Positions 46,322 through 60,030 of a stretch of DNA of 64,000 bases are shown here, piece after piece. The stretch spans positions 248,001 to 312,000 of the forward strand of contig VICG01000008.1 in the NCBI GenBank assembly GCA_008692225.1, given 5' to 3'. A program made the position numbers and the translations under genes. This DNA comes from Monilinia fructicola (Eukaryota > Ascomycota > Leotiomycetes > Helotiales > Sclerotiniaceae). The notes under the pieces were generated by a model. That model did not search any database. It was not told the DNA's origin and saw only the letters and a list, made by a program, of their open reading frames with translations. Numbering within the stretch: the stretch's first letter is position 1; every line of letters begins with the position of its first letter.

Positions 46322-47175
46322 ACTATTACTACTTTCGTTACCCCTTTATAGCCTACTGGGATTTCACACCAAAAATCGTTATTTCAATGTATTAATAGTA
46401 ACCTATTAAATAATTAATACATTGATTAAAAATTCAAGCAATGATTTTAGATCTATAAATTAGTAAGTGGATTTTGAAATTTTTAGATGGAGAGTAACAA
46501 ACCATTTCAGAATATTCCAATTCCAATTTTTGATTTACACTCAGATAAGTATATTAACTTTATGTAAAATTGAAATATTCTTAAAAACATATATTTGTCT
46601 AAAAACAATAGATAAAAAACAATCTTAAAATTCTTATAGAATCCAAAAGTTGATATTAATCAACACTTATATCGAATAATAGAATGTTATTTATAATTGC
46701 AATCATTATATATTCATATGCTGTAATGCAGAGATTCAATATTAAAACCTTACAACTTTAATTTATTTAATAATTATAAATCATTGTATAAATCTTCGAT
46801 ACTTTATTTACTATCTGTATATATCTATTTCATGAGTTTTATAGAAAGAAAAAGGTCATTTTTTCTTATTTTAGTTTAAAAGTTATAAGCTATTTTCTTT
46901 AAAGCTTTGATCTTGTATAACATTTCTATTTATATGTATAAATTTAAGACTGAAAATTTCAATTTTGTATAACTTTTCATCATTTCTTCTAAAAAAAACT
47001 ACAAGTATTTAAGAATTTTCAAATTTATTGATAATTATATAAAAAAAAGTCTTATTTAATATTTTAAAAATATTTATTTATTTTTTATAAAGTTATTTAT
47101 ATAACAGAACTACTATTTTTAATGTTAAGGATTAGCTAAATGGATAGGGTGGCAAGAAGTAGGGTTGGCAACCCA
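46322..47175. mobile_element. Family P element, short copy with decayed ends
   Basis: Interior aligns with 45256-46196 (shared phrase TTTCACACCAAAAATCGTTA versus its counterpart near 45302). Ends are eroded: CGTTACCCCTTTATAGCC on the left, GGTGGCAAGAAGTAGGGTTG on the right. Borders are approximate. Confidence 0.7.
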
Positions 47176-47229
47176 ATTATGATAACTTTGAATCTTATAT
47201 TATTTTTGCCTTTAGATTTTATATAGGTA

Positions 47230-49076
47230 AGTCGCCTACCCCACATCTCGCCACCCCCCTCATTTGGCCAACTTCAAAAAATACTATATACTATTTTAAA
47301 ACATTAATAATTTAACAATTATTTTACTTATATATAATCCCTTTAAAAATAATTTTCTAAAATAGTATTAGAGTTATTTTTGATAATCAGCTTATTTTTA
47401 ATTATAATTTGTGCTTCTTTAATAGCTTTAATCCCTGCAAATTTCAAATTTGAACTAATTTTAACTTTATATTTTCTTTTAGGGTTAATTGCTTTATTCT
47501 ATATTCTAATTATTGTATTTAAAGCTTTATTTGTATAATATTATAATTTTTAATATTAAATCCTTTTAAAATCTTTTGAAAAAAATAAACGATATATTAA
47601 AAGATCAATTTTCTTTTTCCAAATCATATATTTTGTATACAATCAAATCTTCTTTGATCCTTAAAATGTTTTTTTATAAATAAAAGATGATTTTATATAT
47701 TATTAAGATTTAAGATTATAATTTAAAGAAAGAATCTTTTTAATAACCCTTCTATTATTATTTCTAATTAAAAGCTGGCTTATAAGGGGATTAATTATAT
47801 TCTTTAATTATAAATCTAATACTTTTTACTTAGATTTAATAATTTGAATAATTAATGTTTTTGATTTAATAGAATAACAATAATAAAAAATTCTGTTTTT
47901 TAATTAATGTAGAATCTGTTAAAAAACTTAATTTATTAAAGTGTTATTAATATACGTTATTAAAACTCGAAAATATATAGCTAAATTTAATAATTGTAGA
48001 ATATATAATATATATAATAATAAAAATAAAAGATATATGTTATTTTTGAAGTATAATTGTATAAATTCTAGAGTTTTATATAAGTAACTTTTATAATTAT
48101 CTAAAATGAATAGTCTAACCTTATTTAGATTAAAAAGAATTATTAAAAGTATAAATACCTTTTTCAATTATTTTAATATAATAGAATTTGTAATCCATTT
48201 ATTTTTAATAATTGTAGAACTTTATTTAGTATATAAAGCAAGATCTATAAAAAACTATTATTATTAAATATTTTTGCTTTTATAAATAACAAATGGATTA
48301 AAAGCTTTTCTAATAACTAAAATATATTTAATAAAAGAAATTCAAACTTTTGATCCAAGCTGTTTTTTTTAAATAAAATATTAATTAAAGTTTTTTATTA
48401 TTAGTTTATTAAAGCTTTATCATTTTATAATATTTGCTTTATTTATATTATATTAATTTTAAGGTTTAATAGCTTTAATATCCGATAATTCAAGGTTTTA
48501 AAATTATTTTTTAATAAAATTAATTAAAGCATTCGAAACTTATACTAAATTAATTTTATATTATCTTTTGGTTTTAATAATTGAATTTCTATGTAAAAAT
48601 TTATTAATCCATTGTTTTTTAAATAATAAATCCTCTTTTTAGAAGCTTAAAATCCATTTTTTAATTTTATAGATTTATTAATACATAAAGTTAATTTCAA
48701 AACTCTTTTAAACTAATATTTAATTTATTAAACGTCTCTTTTTGAATCAAGATTATTTTTTGTTATATTTAAACACTTTTTTAATCAAATAAACACTCTT
48801 TAATTTGTTTTTGAAAAATGTTTTTTAGAACATTATAATTTTTAAGGATTTTCAATATTTTAATCCTATTTTTAAGCGTTTTAAAGGTTATTGTAATATA
48901 ATCTTGAGTATATAATTTTAATATAATATAATTAATATAACTTATAAATTTTAAAGGAATTGATCAAAGGGTTATTGAATTATTAATATTAAAAGATTAT
49001 ATATTGATTAAAAATATTTGTTTTTATGCGTTGGCTAAATGGGGGGGGTGGCGAGATGTGGGTGGGGTAGGCGACT
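47230..49076. mobile_element. Family P element, full-length-type copy (1847 bp), RIP-degraded
   Basis: Perfect-looking ends: left AGTCGCCTACCCCACATCTC and a C-run before ATTTGGCCAAC; right end is its complement with a 4-base insertion. Inverted ends are about 42 bp, TA on both sides (47228-47229, 49077-49078). The length, ends and TA fit a Fot1/pogo-type fungal DNA transposon, which are typically about 1.8-1.9 kb. The interior has stops in every frame; on the minus strand many are TAA or TAG in places where CAA or CAG could be ancestral. I could not identify transposase motifs, so the class is inferred from structure. Confidence 0.8.
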
Positions 49077-49221
49077 TATAAAACTAATAATTCAATTTAT
49101 TTTAAACTGTTGAAGAAAAGCATTATTATATTAAAGGCTTAAGACGTTATATACTATCGATTGAAACAATTCTATTGATTATAATTTATTTTAAGCCTTT
49201 TAGAAAATATATAGGTATGTA

Positions 49222-49537
49222 CTTTATGACTCTTTGAATAATATTTAAGATAATATTAAAATATTCTTAATTGAAATTAAGAACGTTTTAAAATAGCTTA
49301 AAATAGTTGAAAATAGCGTTAAAACTTATTCAAACCGATATTAACGTTATTTTAAGCTAATCTTAAAATAGTATCAAATCCGAAGTGTCGCAAAAACTCA
49401 TTAATCGTTTTGAGAAAGTGTTGAGATATTTTCTAAAATATCTTAAAAGGACGAATTTAAAGTTTTTAAAAACAGATTTTCTATATTTTTTCTTGAAGAA
49501 AAGAGAGAAAAGTAATTGATAATATTATAACTAAAAC

Positions 49538-49607
<70 letters not shown>

Positions 49608-49682
49608 TTCATTATTATTTTTGTTATTACTATTTTTTTTTTCCTAAACAGATCATTTTAATTACTCGGCTAAATAACTAAT
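49222..49682 (+). mobile_element. Family B element, copy E, right-truncated
   Basis: Starts after TA with CTTTATGACTC and ends inside the A-box-like region, abutting the next B copy. Contains an ATT array at about 49538-49608. Confidence 0.8.
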
Positions 49683-50337
49683 CTTCATGGCTCTTTTAAT
49701 AATGTTTAAGATCATATTAAAATATTCTTAATTTAAATTAAGAACGTTTTAAAATAGCTTAAAATAATTTAATAGGATTCAAAATAGCTTAAATCATAAT
49801 TAAAACCTATTCGAATCGGTGTTAACATCATTTTAAGCCAATCTTAAAATGGTATTAAATCTGAATTGTTGTAATGACTTATTAACCGTTTTGAGATAGT
49901 ATTGAGATAGCTTAAAAAATAAAGCTTTAAAATTGGATTTGCCCCACTTTGTTTCAAAAAAAAAGTGGAAAAAAAATTATTATTATTATTATTTCTTTTG
50001 CTGTAAACAGATCATTTTAACCACTCAGCTAAATAACCAATAATAATTTGATAACTACTCATTTTCTAAATTCCTATATATTATTGTAATTAATTAAATT
50101 ATGATTTTAATACAGTATTAATATAATTTTAATACGATTTTAATATAATGTTCAATTATTAGATTATCTCAAGCTATTTTAAGATATTTTAAAATATATT
50201 AATATATTTTTATTAATTTAAGCTATTTTAAGATTAGCTTAAATTAGCCTGATATTATCTTAAAATACTAAAATAGCTTAAAACGGTTTTAAGAACGTTT
50301 TGATATAGTGTTAAATATATTCAATTGCGCCACTAAG
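49683..50337 (+). mobile_element. Family B element, copy F (655 bp)
   Basis: Starts CTTCATGGCTC and ends GCGCCACTAAG before TA. Directly follows copy E. Confidence 0.85.
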
Positions 50338-50359
50338 TATCTTGTAAAATATCAAAATA

Positions 50360-50940
50360 CTTAATAACGCAACTGACAATATTTAATATTGTATTCGAAC
50401 GTTCTTAAGATACTTATAGTTCTAAGATGTTTTAGTATTCTAAGATAACATTAAATTAGTTGATTAGGTAAGCTAGGTAATCTTAAAATACATCAAATCG
50501 ATGAAACATCTTAAAATAGCTTGAAATAACTTAATAATTCGAGATTATATTTGAACCGTATGAAAATTGTTTTAATACCATATCAAAACTATAATTCAAT
50601 CAATTATTATGATATATAGGATTTCAAAAAGATTATTAAAAAATTATTATTACCTATAGTTATTGAACCAAGTGATTGGGATAATTTATTCGAGAGATAA
50701 AAATTAGGTTATAATAATAATAATAATAATATTGCTTTGATTAGTAGTAATAATATGATTATTAAAATCTTTTCGTTTTCTTGAAAAAAAGTAAGCAAAA
50801 TCAACTTTTAAAACCTAGAATTGAATTTTGTTCGAGATATCTTAAAAAATATCTTAATACTATCTCAAAACAGCTAGTGAGTTATTGTTTAAAACTCGGA
50901 TTTAATAGTATTTCAAGATCAACTTCAATCTAATCATAAT
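50360..50940 (-). mobile_element. Family B element, copy G (inverted, truncated)
   Basis: Begins after TA with CTTAATAACGCAACTG, the complement of the family's right end, and is recognisable to about 50940. More diverged than other copies. Confidence 0.7.
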
Positions 50941-53929
50941 ATAGGTATAAAAGTAAAGGGCAATGATTCAACATCTATATACAATGCCTTTCACAAACCT
51001 ATAGCCTTTATCTTTTCAACATTTATAGACTTAAGATTAAATTAATTGGATGGATTAGTAGTAAACTATAGTATCGTTATTATTTCGGTATTAAAATTTT
51101 ATTATCATTACTATTAAAAGCTCTTTGTGATAATATCAACAAAAAATAATTTTTAATTTTTATTATATTTGATTAAGTACAGTTTTAAAATATACCTATA
51201 ATATAATTTTTTGCTTAAATTCGGCTTTTAATTTAATTTTTCTTTTGAAGAATGTATATATTCTAAATACTTAAATGGTTTAAAAAAGGATTAACAGCGG
51301 GATTAGGATTATCAAAAGGAGTAAAGAAATGTCTTGTATATAAAGAAGCTTTATTTATTAATAAATAAAAAAATGAGATCTAAAATTGAAATTAGAGAAG
51401 ACAGTTTCTTATAAAAGAGAGGGAAGGTATTTTTCAAATTTTTGAGAATTTAGCATTTATAAATATTAAAGCAATGAATCAAGGCTTATTTAGAGAAACT
51501 TATAAGGTAGGGTTATCTAAAGTAGTTCTTTAATTTCGATAGATAATAGAGTAAACTACTCTTATATTATAAGAAGTCGAATTAATTATTTCTATTCTAT
51601 AAAAATTAAAGTAACTTTATTATAATGCTTCTAGCAATCCTATATAACATTCTATAGTACTCAAGCGGGTTTTAAAAAAGGTATACGCAAAACAAACAAG
51701 ATTCTCAAAATAATACTCAACCCCTTAAAATCCTATATTAGTCAACTTTATATCTCCTTCAAAAATCTTTTAAAATTATTAATATTAATATTAATAAAAT
51801 TGTAGAAAGTTATAAAATAAATGCTAATATTTATAAATTCACTTAATAATTGTAATAGATTTTATTAAGCTTTTTGAATAAAAAATTATATATATCTTTA
51901 ATATCAAATAAACGATATTATTATAAAAACAAATATAATTTTAATTAAAGACCGAAGTTTTATTAAATAAATCAGAAAAAAAGCATTATATTAGAATATC
52001 TAATTTATTGTAAATTGATTTCGATATTATAAATATCATTATATTGAAATAACGAAAAATATAAATTCAAGAAGAAAATAATAATTACATTAAAATTATA
52101 TATATTTAGTTTATAAGATTTTAATATATTTTAATACAAACTATTATTTATAAAAACTATTATCTTTTTTATATTATATAAAATATATTTAAACTATTTC
52201 TAAAGGTTCTTAATTTACTCATTTATAATTTTAATTAAGAATTTCTATTATTCTTTTTGTTAAACTATTATAATCTTTTTATTTATAATTAAAATAATCT
52301 TTTTTGTTTTAATTTGATTTTTAATATAATTCTATATATTTTTTTATGATGTTTAAATTAAGAGATTAAAATAATCATATAATTTTCATTATATTAAAAA
52401 AAATTTAAATACTTTATAATATATTTTTATCTATAAATCAGCGTATTATTTATTATAATTTAAATTTAAATTAAATAATAATAAATGTTTCTTCTTTGAT
52501 TTTTTTTCTTTTAGAGTTTATTAATTTACGGTTTCAAATATAATATAAAATATAACTTGCATATTTTGAATTAATTAATTTTATTTTTCAATTTATCTCG
52601 TTTTTTTATATTATACTTTTTTAAATGATTTTCAAATAATATAAGCTTTTTTATATCGTTTTTTAATTTTTTTTTAATTGAAAATATATTAATATACTTT
52701 TTAATCTAATATAATATATTTTTATCGTTTTTTGAAGTTTCTTTAATATTGAATTAAGCTTATAATATAAATTTTTAGTATTTTTAATATTTTTGTAAAA
52801 AATCTTTTAATTTATTTAATTATTTAAAAGTTTCTTCTTTAAAAGTTTTAAAAAGCTTTAAAAACTTTTTTTATGTAAAAATATTTATAAATTTAGCTTT
52901 TCGATATAATTGTTTTATAATAGATTATTGAATATTAAAATGAAAAAATTTGTTAGAATTATATTAATAGCTTTTTTTATTATATTTCAAATATTCATTA
53001 ATCTAATGTATAAATATATAATTCTATTAATTATATATTAACAAATATTTAACAAATTGTATACACAATTTTTATATTTTTATATTTAATTTAAATTTTT
53101 CTCCTTTTATTGATTAATAAATATGGAATTTATTTATTATTCTATAAAAAATTAATTAATTTTATAATAATTGAAAATATAATTTTAAAAATATTTCGAA
53201 TATATGAAAAATATACAAGCCTACACAATAATCTAAAACAACGGTATCTTCTTACTTTTATCTTAAATATTGCTTATTTATAGCCTTAACTGCTTTATAA
53301 CATTAATTATATTATTTTTACAATAAAATAACAATATTAGATAAAAAAACATTGCTATGCAATCTTTTTGAGCTTTTGATTTTATAAGTTTATTAAAGCC
53401 TCAATTGTCATTTATTTTTGTATAATAAATTATAAAAAGATTGCATAAAAAAAGATTCAGAATAAATTCTCAACTTTCTTTTTTTTCTTAATTTAAACAA
53501 CAATTAGCTTATTAATCATTTTATTATAAATATTATTAATAGTTATTTTATAGCATTTGAATATAACTAAAAGCAACTTTATAATATTATTATAGAATTT
53601 GTATTTGTAATTAATAACTTTATAATCATATATAATAATATATTTATAAAATACAAAATTACCTTTGAAATTCTTTAAAAGATTATTAACTTTCTTTTTA
53701 TTTTAATGTTTATAAAAACTAATATAATAATTTTTATACTTATTTATTTTTATAATTAATATTTTAAAGATACCTTCTTCTATCTTTTTAAATCAATGTT
53801 TTTTATAAATATAATAAAATCATTTTTAAGATTTAATTATAATTTATAAAATTTCAAAAGCAAAAATATATATGGTAACCCTAAATTTAATAATATTCCT
53901 TTGAAATTTTAACATTTGTAGTTTTTATA
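50941..53929. other. AT-rich, unclassified
   Basis: No gene. Contains one arm of a K-like element (about 51550-51640), the left end of a family M element at 51660 preceded by TA (CTCAAGCGGGTTTTAAAAAA) with no matching right end found, and a 14-bp perfect inverted repeat at 53356-53369 / 53434-53447. The stretch 53370-53440 resembles 58225-58290. The rest shows no structure I can support. Confidence 0.5.
51660..51760 (+). mobile_element. Family M element, left-end fragment
   Basis: TA at 51658-51659 then CTCAAGCGGGTTTTAAAAAA and TATACGC, matching the family M left end. The right border was not found; the end given is nominal. Confidence 0.6.
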
Positions 53930-56900
53930 CTATAATTATATTTATAAAGTCTATTAAATCTACAATTTTCTTTTTAATCTCAATTATAGATATCTATATC
54001 CTAATTAAATACAAACTTTAAGTTCTTTTTAACTATTGAAAGCCTTTTATAATCTAATGAAGTTTTTTTAAATAAATTAATAGTTTTACTTTAACTTTGA
54101 TTTTTTTTATTATATTTATTGTTATTAATTAAATAATTATATTAAATAATCTTTTAATTCGTAATCTTCTATTCACTTAAAAAAAATACTAAAATTATTA
54201 AAAGAATATCAAAAATCATTTTATTTAATATTCTAATTATTTGATATAACTATACTATTATTAATGTATTTATTTTATTTTATAATTTAATAAAAGAAAT
54301 TATATAAATGAATATTAACCTTATCTTTAAAAAGGTTATCACTCAAATACAATATAAATTAATTAATATTAAACTCTCTAAGTATACCACTAATTGAAAA
54401 TTAATAAAATAATATAGATTATTTTATTCACTAAACCTATCAAAATATTCAAACTTTTTAATATTAATAATTTATCAAAGATAATCATAAAAAAGATTAT
54501 TATTAATTATTATAATTTAGATTATTAGAGTTATTATGATTCAATTAAATATATTCATTATACTAGGTATATATGCTGTAATATGCAAATAAACTAGTAT
54601 TAAAAACCCTTCGGTATCAATTACACCAATTTATTATAATGTATTAATCCATATTATTATAAATCCTATATTATAAATTACAATAATTATTCTATTATTC
54701 TCAAATAAATGAATAAAAAGTATATTAAACTTACTTTATGGCTCTTTTAATAATATTTAAGATCATATCAAAACATTCTTAAATTAGATTAAGAACGTTT
54801 TAAAATAGCTTAAAATAATTTAATATAATTCAAAATAGCTTAAATCATAATTAAAACCTATTCAAATTAGTGTTAATATTATTTTAAACTAATCTTAAAA
54901 TGATATTAAGTTGGCATTGTTGCAATAACTTATTAACCGTTTTGAAACAGTGTTGAGATAGTTTAAAAAAATAAAGTTTTAAAAATGGATTTGCTCTACT
55001 TTTTGCAAAAAAAAAAATCAAAAAATTTATTATCAATATTATTATTAATATTATTATTAATATGATTATTAATATTATTATTTTCGTTATTTTTTTTTCT
55101 CAAACTGATCATTTTAATTATTCGGCTAAATGACCAATAATAATTTGATAACTATTCATTTTTTAAATTTTTATATATTGTTATAATCAATTAAATTATG
55201 ATTTTAATACAGTATTAATATAATCTTAAAATGGTTTTAATAGAAACTTAATACGGTTTTAATATAATCTTCAATTATTAAATTATCTTAAGCTATTTTA
55301 AGATATCTTAAAATATATTAATATATTTTATCGATTTAAGCTATTTTAAGATTAGCTTAAATTAGCCTAATATTATCTTCAAATACTAAAATAGCTTAAA
55401 ACCATTTTAAAAACGTTTTAATATAGTGTTAAATATATCCAGTTGCGTCACTAAGTATTAAAAAGAAGTTTAATTAAGTTTATAAGTATAATAAGGTTAT
55501 CTTTAAAACGGTTAATACTTTTATTTTCGTTTTTATAGCTTTAAAGATTACTTTAGTTATATAAGATAAGATTATAATTAGCTTTAAATATAAACACAAT
55601 TCTATTATAATAATATATAAGAATATTGATTTTATCCTTAGAACATTTGTAATTAAATTTTTTAAGGCTAAAAATGTTATATATAAAAAGGTTTATTAAG
55701 TTATTTTATTAAATAATTATAAAGTTATAATTATTTTAAAGATTCTAAAACTTAAATTTGATATCTTTATAAAAAAAAAGGCTAATAAATTAATTATTTT
55801 TGCTTTTTTTCTATATTAGAATAATATAAATGGGATTACAATCTTTATTACTTTTAATAGGTTTAATTTTTAAGATCTTCAAATCAGTTAAATTAATATT
55901 AACAAAAAAAGCTTTATTTATATAATCCTTTTTATAATATTACCCATATAGAAAAATAAATATTATATATATTTAAAAACCTTAAATATATATATTAGTA
56001 TATATTTAAAACTATTTAGGGTACAATTATTATATTCTAATTAATTTCTGAAAATTTTTAACCCTTAAAAGTATTAAAGATTTTTATCTCTAAGTTATAA
56101 CTTATATTTGGAAAGGTATTGAATTAATAATATACAATAAGGATAATTAATATACAATAAAAATCTATTTTAAATTAATATTAATTTTATTATTATTTTT
56201 AATGTTTATAAATAATTTATAATATTCCAAGTAATTGATTATATTATTTTTTTTACCTTTTAAATACTTTATAAAAAAGAATCTTAATATCTAGTATAAT
56301 ATATTTAAGTTTAATATTTTATTTATGTATCGAAAAATAGAAATTATATAACAAGTATTAAATAGCAAAATAAACTTTATTAGTACTTTAGGGAAACCTA
56401 TTCATTTTATTAAATATATTTTAAATCTTATATTTTTAAGTATTTTTTTTTATAATTATTAATATTTGTAAAGATTTATAAAAAATTGAATTATAAAACT
56501 CAAGTTATAACTTTATCTAATTAAAGTACTAGTATTTTATATATTTAATTAATATTCCTTTAGGATTATCGAAAATAACTTGGAAAATTTCTTGAATTTT
56601 GTATATATTAATATTACTAAATTTTTAAATCCAAATAATTTTTAAAATTAGAACAATATAAAAGCCTTTATTACCTAGTTTATTATTATTTTTAATTTTA
56701 TTATATGTATAATTAGCAAATTAAATAAGGGAATAGGATACTTTGTATTATAATAAACCCTAAAATATAAAATAATATATTAGATTTATTTTACAATTAA
56801 AAATATAATTAAAATTCAATTACCCTTCGAAACTAAGGAATTCTATAATATAGTTTATAAAACTAAAAGGAATTATTAAAAAAATATAATTAATAAAATT

Positions 56901-58300
56901 ATAATTAAGAATATAACAATTAAGGCTAAAATATTATAATTTAAAGTTCTAAATAAATTCAATGTAGTTAATAATTAAAATTATAATCTATTAATAAACT
57001 AACAAAATTTTAATATACTTCTATAATCCATTTTAATATTTTTAGAAAAGATTAAACAAAACATTATTAATATTTCTAATATTTTATTAGAAATTAATTA
57101 AATTATAATTGAATTATTTAGAACTTATTAAAGTTTAATTAAATATATATTTTATAGTTTATATAATAAATATTTTAGCTTTAAATTTTTTCTATAAATA
57201 TAAAAATTAATCAAAATAATTATACTCTTTAAAGTTAATAAAGTTAATAAAATCTTTATTTATTTCTAATATTTTATTATATTTATCTTATATATTTCCA
57301 AAGGTTTTAAATGAATTATTTGTTAGGTGTTTAACCTGAATTACCCTTATATTAGGGATTTTTAATTTATAATATAATAGAATTCTTTCTAAAAAATCTA
57401 TTATAGATCTAATAATCAATTTTATATATAATATAGAAGTAGTTATAGTATAAGGTTTAAAAATTACAATGGTTATACTGAATATTTAAGGAATCTTTAA
57501 TATATTATTTAAAAAACAATTATTAATCTAAATAATATAAAGTTAGTTTTTAGTATTTCTAAAACTAATTAATTTATTTTTAATGAATAAATATATAAAA
57601 ATATACTTAAAGAATTTAATTACTTTAAATCATTAAATTATTTATAATATTTTTCAAGGTTTATTATTATTTTTTATACTCTATATATTATATTTCATTA
57701 AATCATTATTTTAGAATATTATTTATAGATTTGAATATATAGATAATATATATCTATTTATAATTTCAATATTGTTAATTATTAATATTTATATTCTCTT
57801 CTAAAAAATTAAGAATATAGGTATTATATATTAGAATATTTAAAATAAAATTATTTTTACTTTAAAAAAAGCTAAAAATAATTCATTTTATTAAAAGATA
57901 AAATGCTTAAATATTATTATATAAAATAAGTAATAAACTTATTAATAATTTTATTATATCAATACTAAAAAAAAAGCAAATAATCTATTTTATATTAATT
58001 TAAGGTATAATTTAATAAGAAAAATAATTTTCTAGAGATATATAGAGGAATAGGTTATATAAGTTCATTTTATTTTATATTATATTAAAAGTTTAACAAA
58101 GATAATAAATAATCTATTAACTCTAGTATTTAGAAAAGCTATTATTATTTATATTAGTCTCTTTTTAATTTATAGTATAAAGGCCTAGTATATAAAATGT
58201 ATAAAACCTTTTTATTGATTTTTGATTTTATAACCTTATTAAAGCTTCAATTATTATTTACTTTTGTATGACAAACTACAAAAAAAATACATCAAAAGAA
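53930..58300 (+). mobile_element. Family R long element, copy 2, interrupted by a B copy
   Basis: Segments 53930-54733 and 55456-58300 align with R copy 1 in the same orientation. This copy lacks the insertions found near 38826 and 39560 and so supplies empty sites. No frame is open. Confidence 0.7.
54734..55455 (+). mobile_element. Family B element, copy H (722 bp)
   Basis: TA-flanked (54732-54733, 55456-55457), CTTTATGGCTC to GCGTCACTAAG. R copy 1 at about 36525-36545 is unoccupied at the same place. Confidence 0.9.
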
Positions 58301-58302
58301 AC

Positions 58303-58372
58303 TCTATGGCTCTTTTAAAAATGTTTAAAATGATGTTACAATATTCTTAATTTAAACTAAGAACGTTTGAAA
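58303..58372 (+). mobile_element. Family B 5' end fragment
   Basis: CTCTATGGCTCTTTTAAAAA through AACTAAGAACGTTTGAAAAT, then the match stops. Confidence 0.6.
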
Positions 58373-58389
58373 ATATATAGGTATATTTA

Positions 58390-58850
58390 ATTATAAAGTA
58401 AGTTTAGTATATTATTTGAATATTTGAAAGTTTATTATAAAGTAAAGCATTCTTTACCTTTATTTAATTTATCAATTATATATATAATAGAATTAAAAAA
58501 AAAATTAAGCGATAAAACCCTTTGTACTATTCTAATTTTAAAGGGTATATAAATTCGAAAATTGAATAATATTAATATAAATAAAATTTGATAATTTTTT
58601 TAAGTCATTTCTAGTGATTTTAAAATGGTATTAATTAAATATACGAATACTTCGATTAAGTAAAATTATAATCTAGGTTTTATAATTTAATTTGTATATA
58701 AATTTTTATAAATAATAATGATTACAAAAAAATATTAAAGAATATAAAATCTAGAATATATTTAATAGAATGAATGAGTTCTTTTAAAGTATTAATAAAA
58801 TTCATTCTTTTATTTAATATTTATTATACAATGTTTACTTTTTGATGAAT
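58390..58850 (-). mobile_element. Family R fragment, inverted
   Basis: Aligns, reversed, with about 56300-56770 of R copy 2 (shared phrases around AATTATATATATAATAGAAT and the AATATTAATATA stretch). Confidence 0.6.
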
Positions 58851-58869
58851 AAGTAATAGTAGTAGTAGT

Positions 58870-60030
58870 AGTAGTAGTAATAGTATTTATTTTCATCCAT
58901 TGGATAGGCTAAAAACCTCCCTAAAATCTTCTTAGAGGTATGAGGATACATTAAACTATAGAATTAAACTAAAAATGACTATAGAAAACATTTTATACAT
59001 AAAAAGTATAATACTTGGTTTATTATTTTTTTTTCATTTCGTTTAGAACAAAAATATAATATTAATAATATTTAATTATTGATAAGCTATAGTGTAAAGC
59101 CTAAAGTTTATAGACAAAAGCCTTAAAATAAATATAAAAACGTAAATAAAAGAAAATATAATATAATAAAAAAAAAGAAAATAAATAAATAAAAAATTAA
59201 AAAACCTAAAAATTATTATAAAAAATGAAATGAATACTAAAGTTTGGTAAGGTATTATTAAAATTCATAAAGGTATTATTAAGATTAAACTTGTATATAT
59301 TAAGTATGCATTAAAGATCTATTAAGACTAGAACCCAAATTATTAACACTAAAACCAAAATTGTTGAGGCTAAAACTTCTATACATTAAAACGAAATTCT
59401 ATAGTACAAAAAAAAACAAAGCTAAAGGATTTTAATATACATTGGAGCGGAATTAAAAACTATTGAAGTTAAAAGCTTATTAAAAAACAAAATGGGTTTT
59501 ATTAAGAATAAATGCTAAAGTAAAATTTAATAAAGTCCAAAAAGTTTACAAATTTTAGGTTTGAAGAAAAGTTGAGTTAAATATTTGAGGCTTTTTTGAG
59601 GTATATTTAAAAGAATTTAAGATTGTATTAATTATTTGTTAAAATGTTGGAGTATTTTTAAGTAATATATTAAATATAAAGGGAATTTAAATGTATTATA
59701 AGAACATTTGAGATTAATATTTTTATACTTAAATTTAGAATGGTATTAAGCAAAATCCCTATGTATAAATTAGATGGTCAATATTCTATAAAATTAGGTT
59801 TAAGGAAAATTTAACTTAAAAAAGAATTCTAGAAAAATTTTGTATAAAAACTTTTACTTATTTAAAATAATTTAAAGATAATTTTATTTTGTATTTAAAT
59901 TATTAAATCTGTTATACAATTAAACAGAAAATCTTTAAGGAATATACTTATTTTATTAATTATAAATATTAAGGATAAATTTAAATTTTATATAGGCTTT
60001 AATATCCTTTTATTTGCAAAATAGTTTAAG
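58870..60030 (-). mobile_element. Family Q element, copy 2 (inverted)
   Basis: Reverse-complement match to 43351-45253 without the B insertion or the AAAAT array. Includes heptad-like repeats at about 59325-59395 in frame on the plus strand. Confidence 0.55.
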
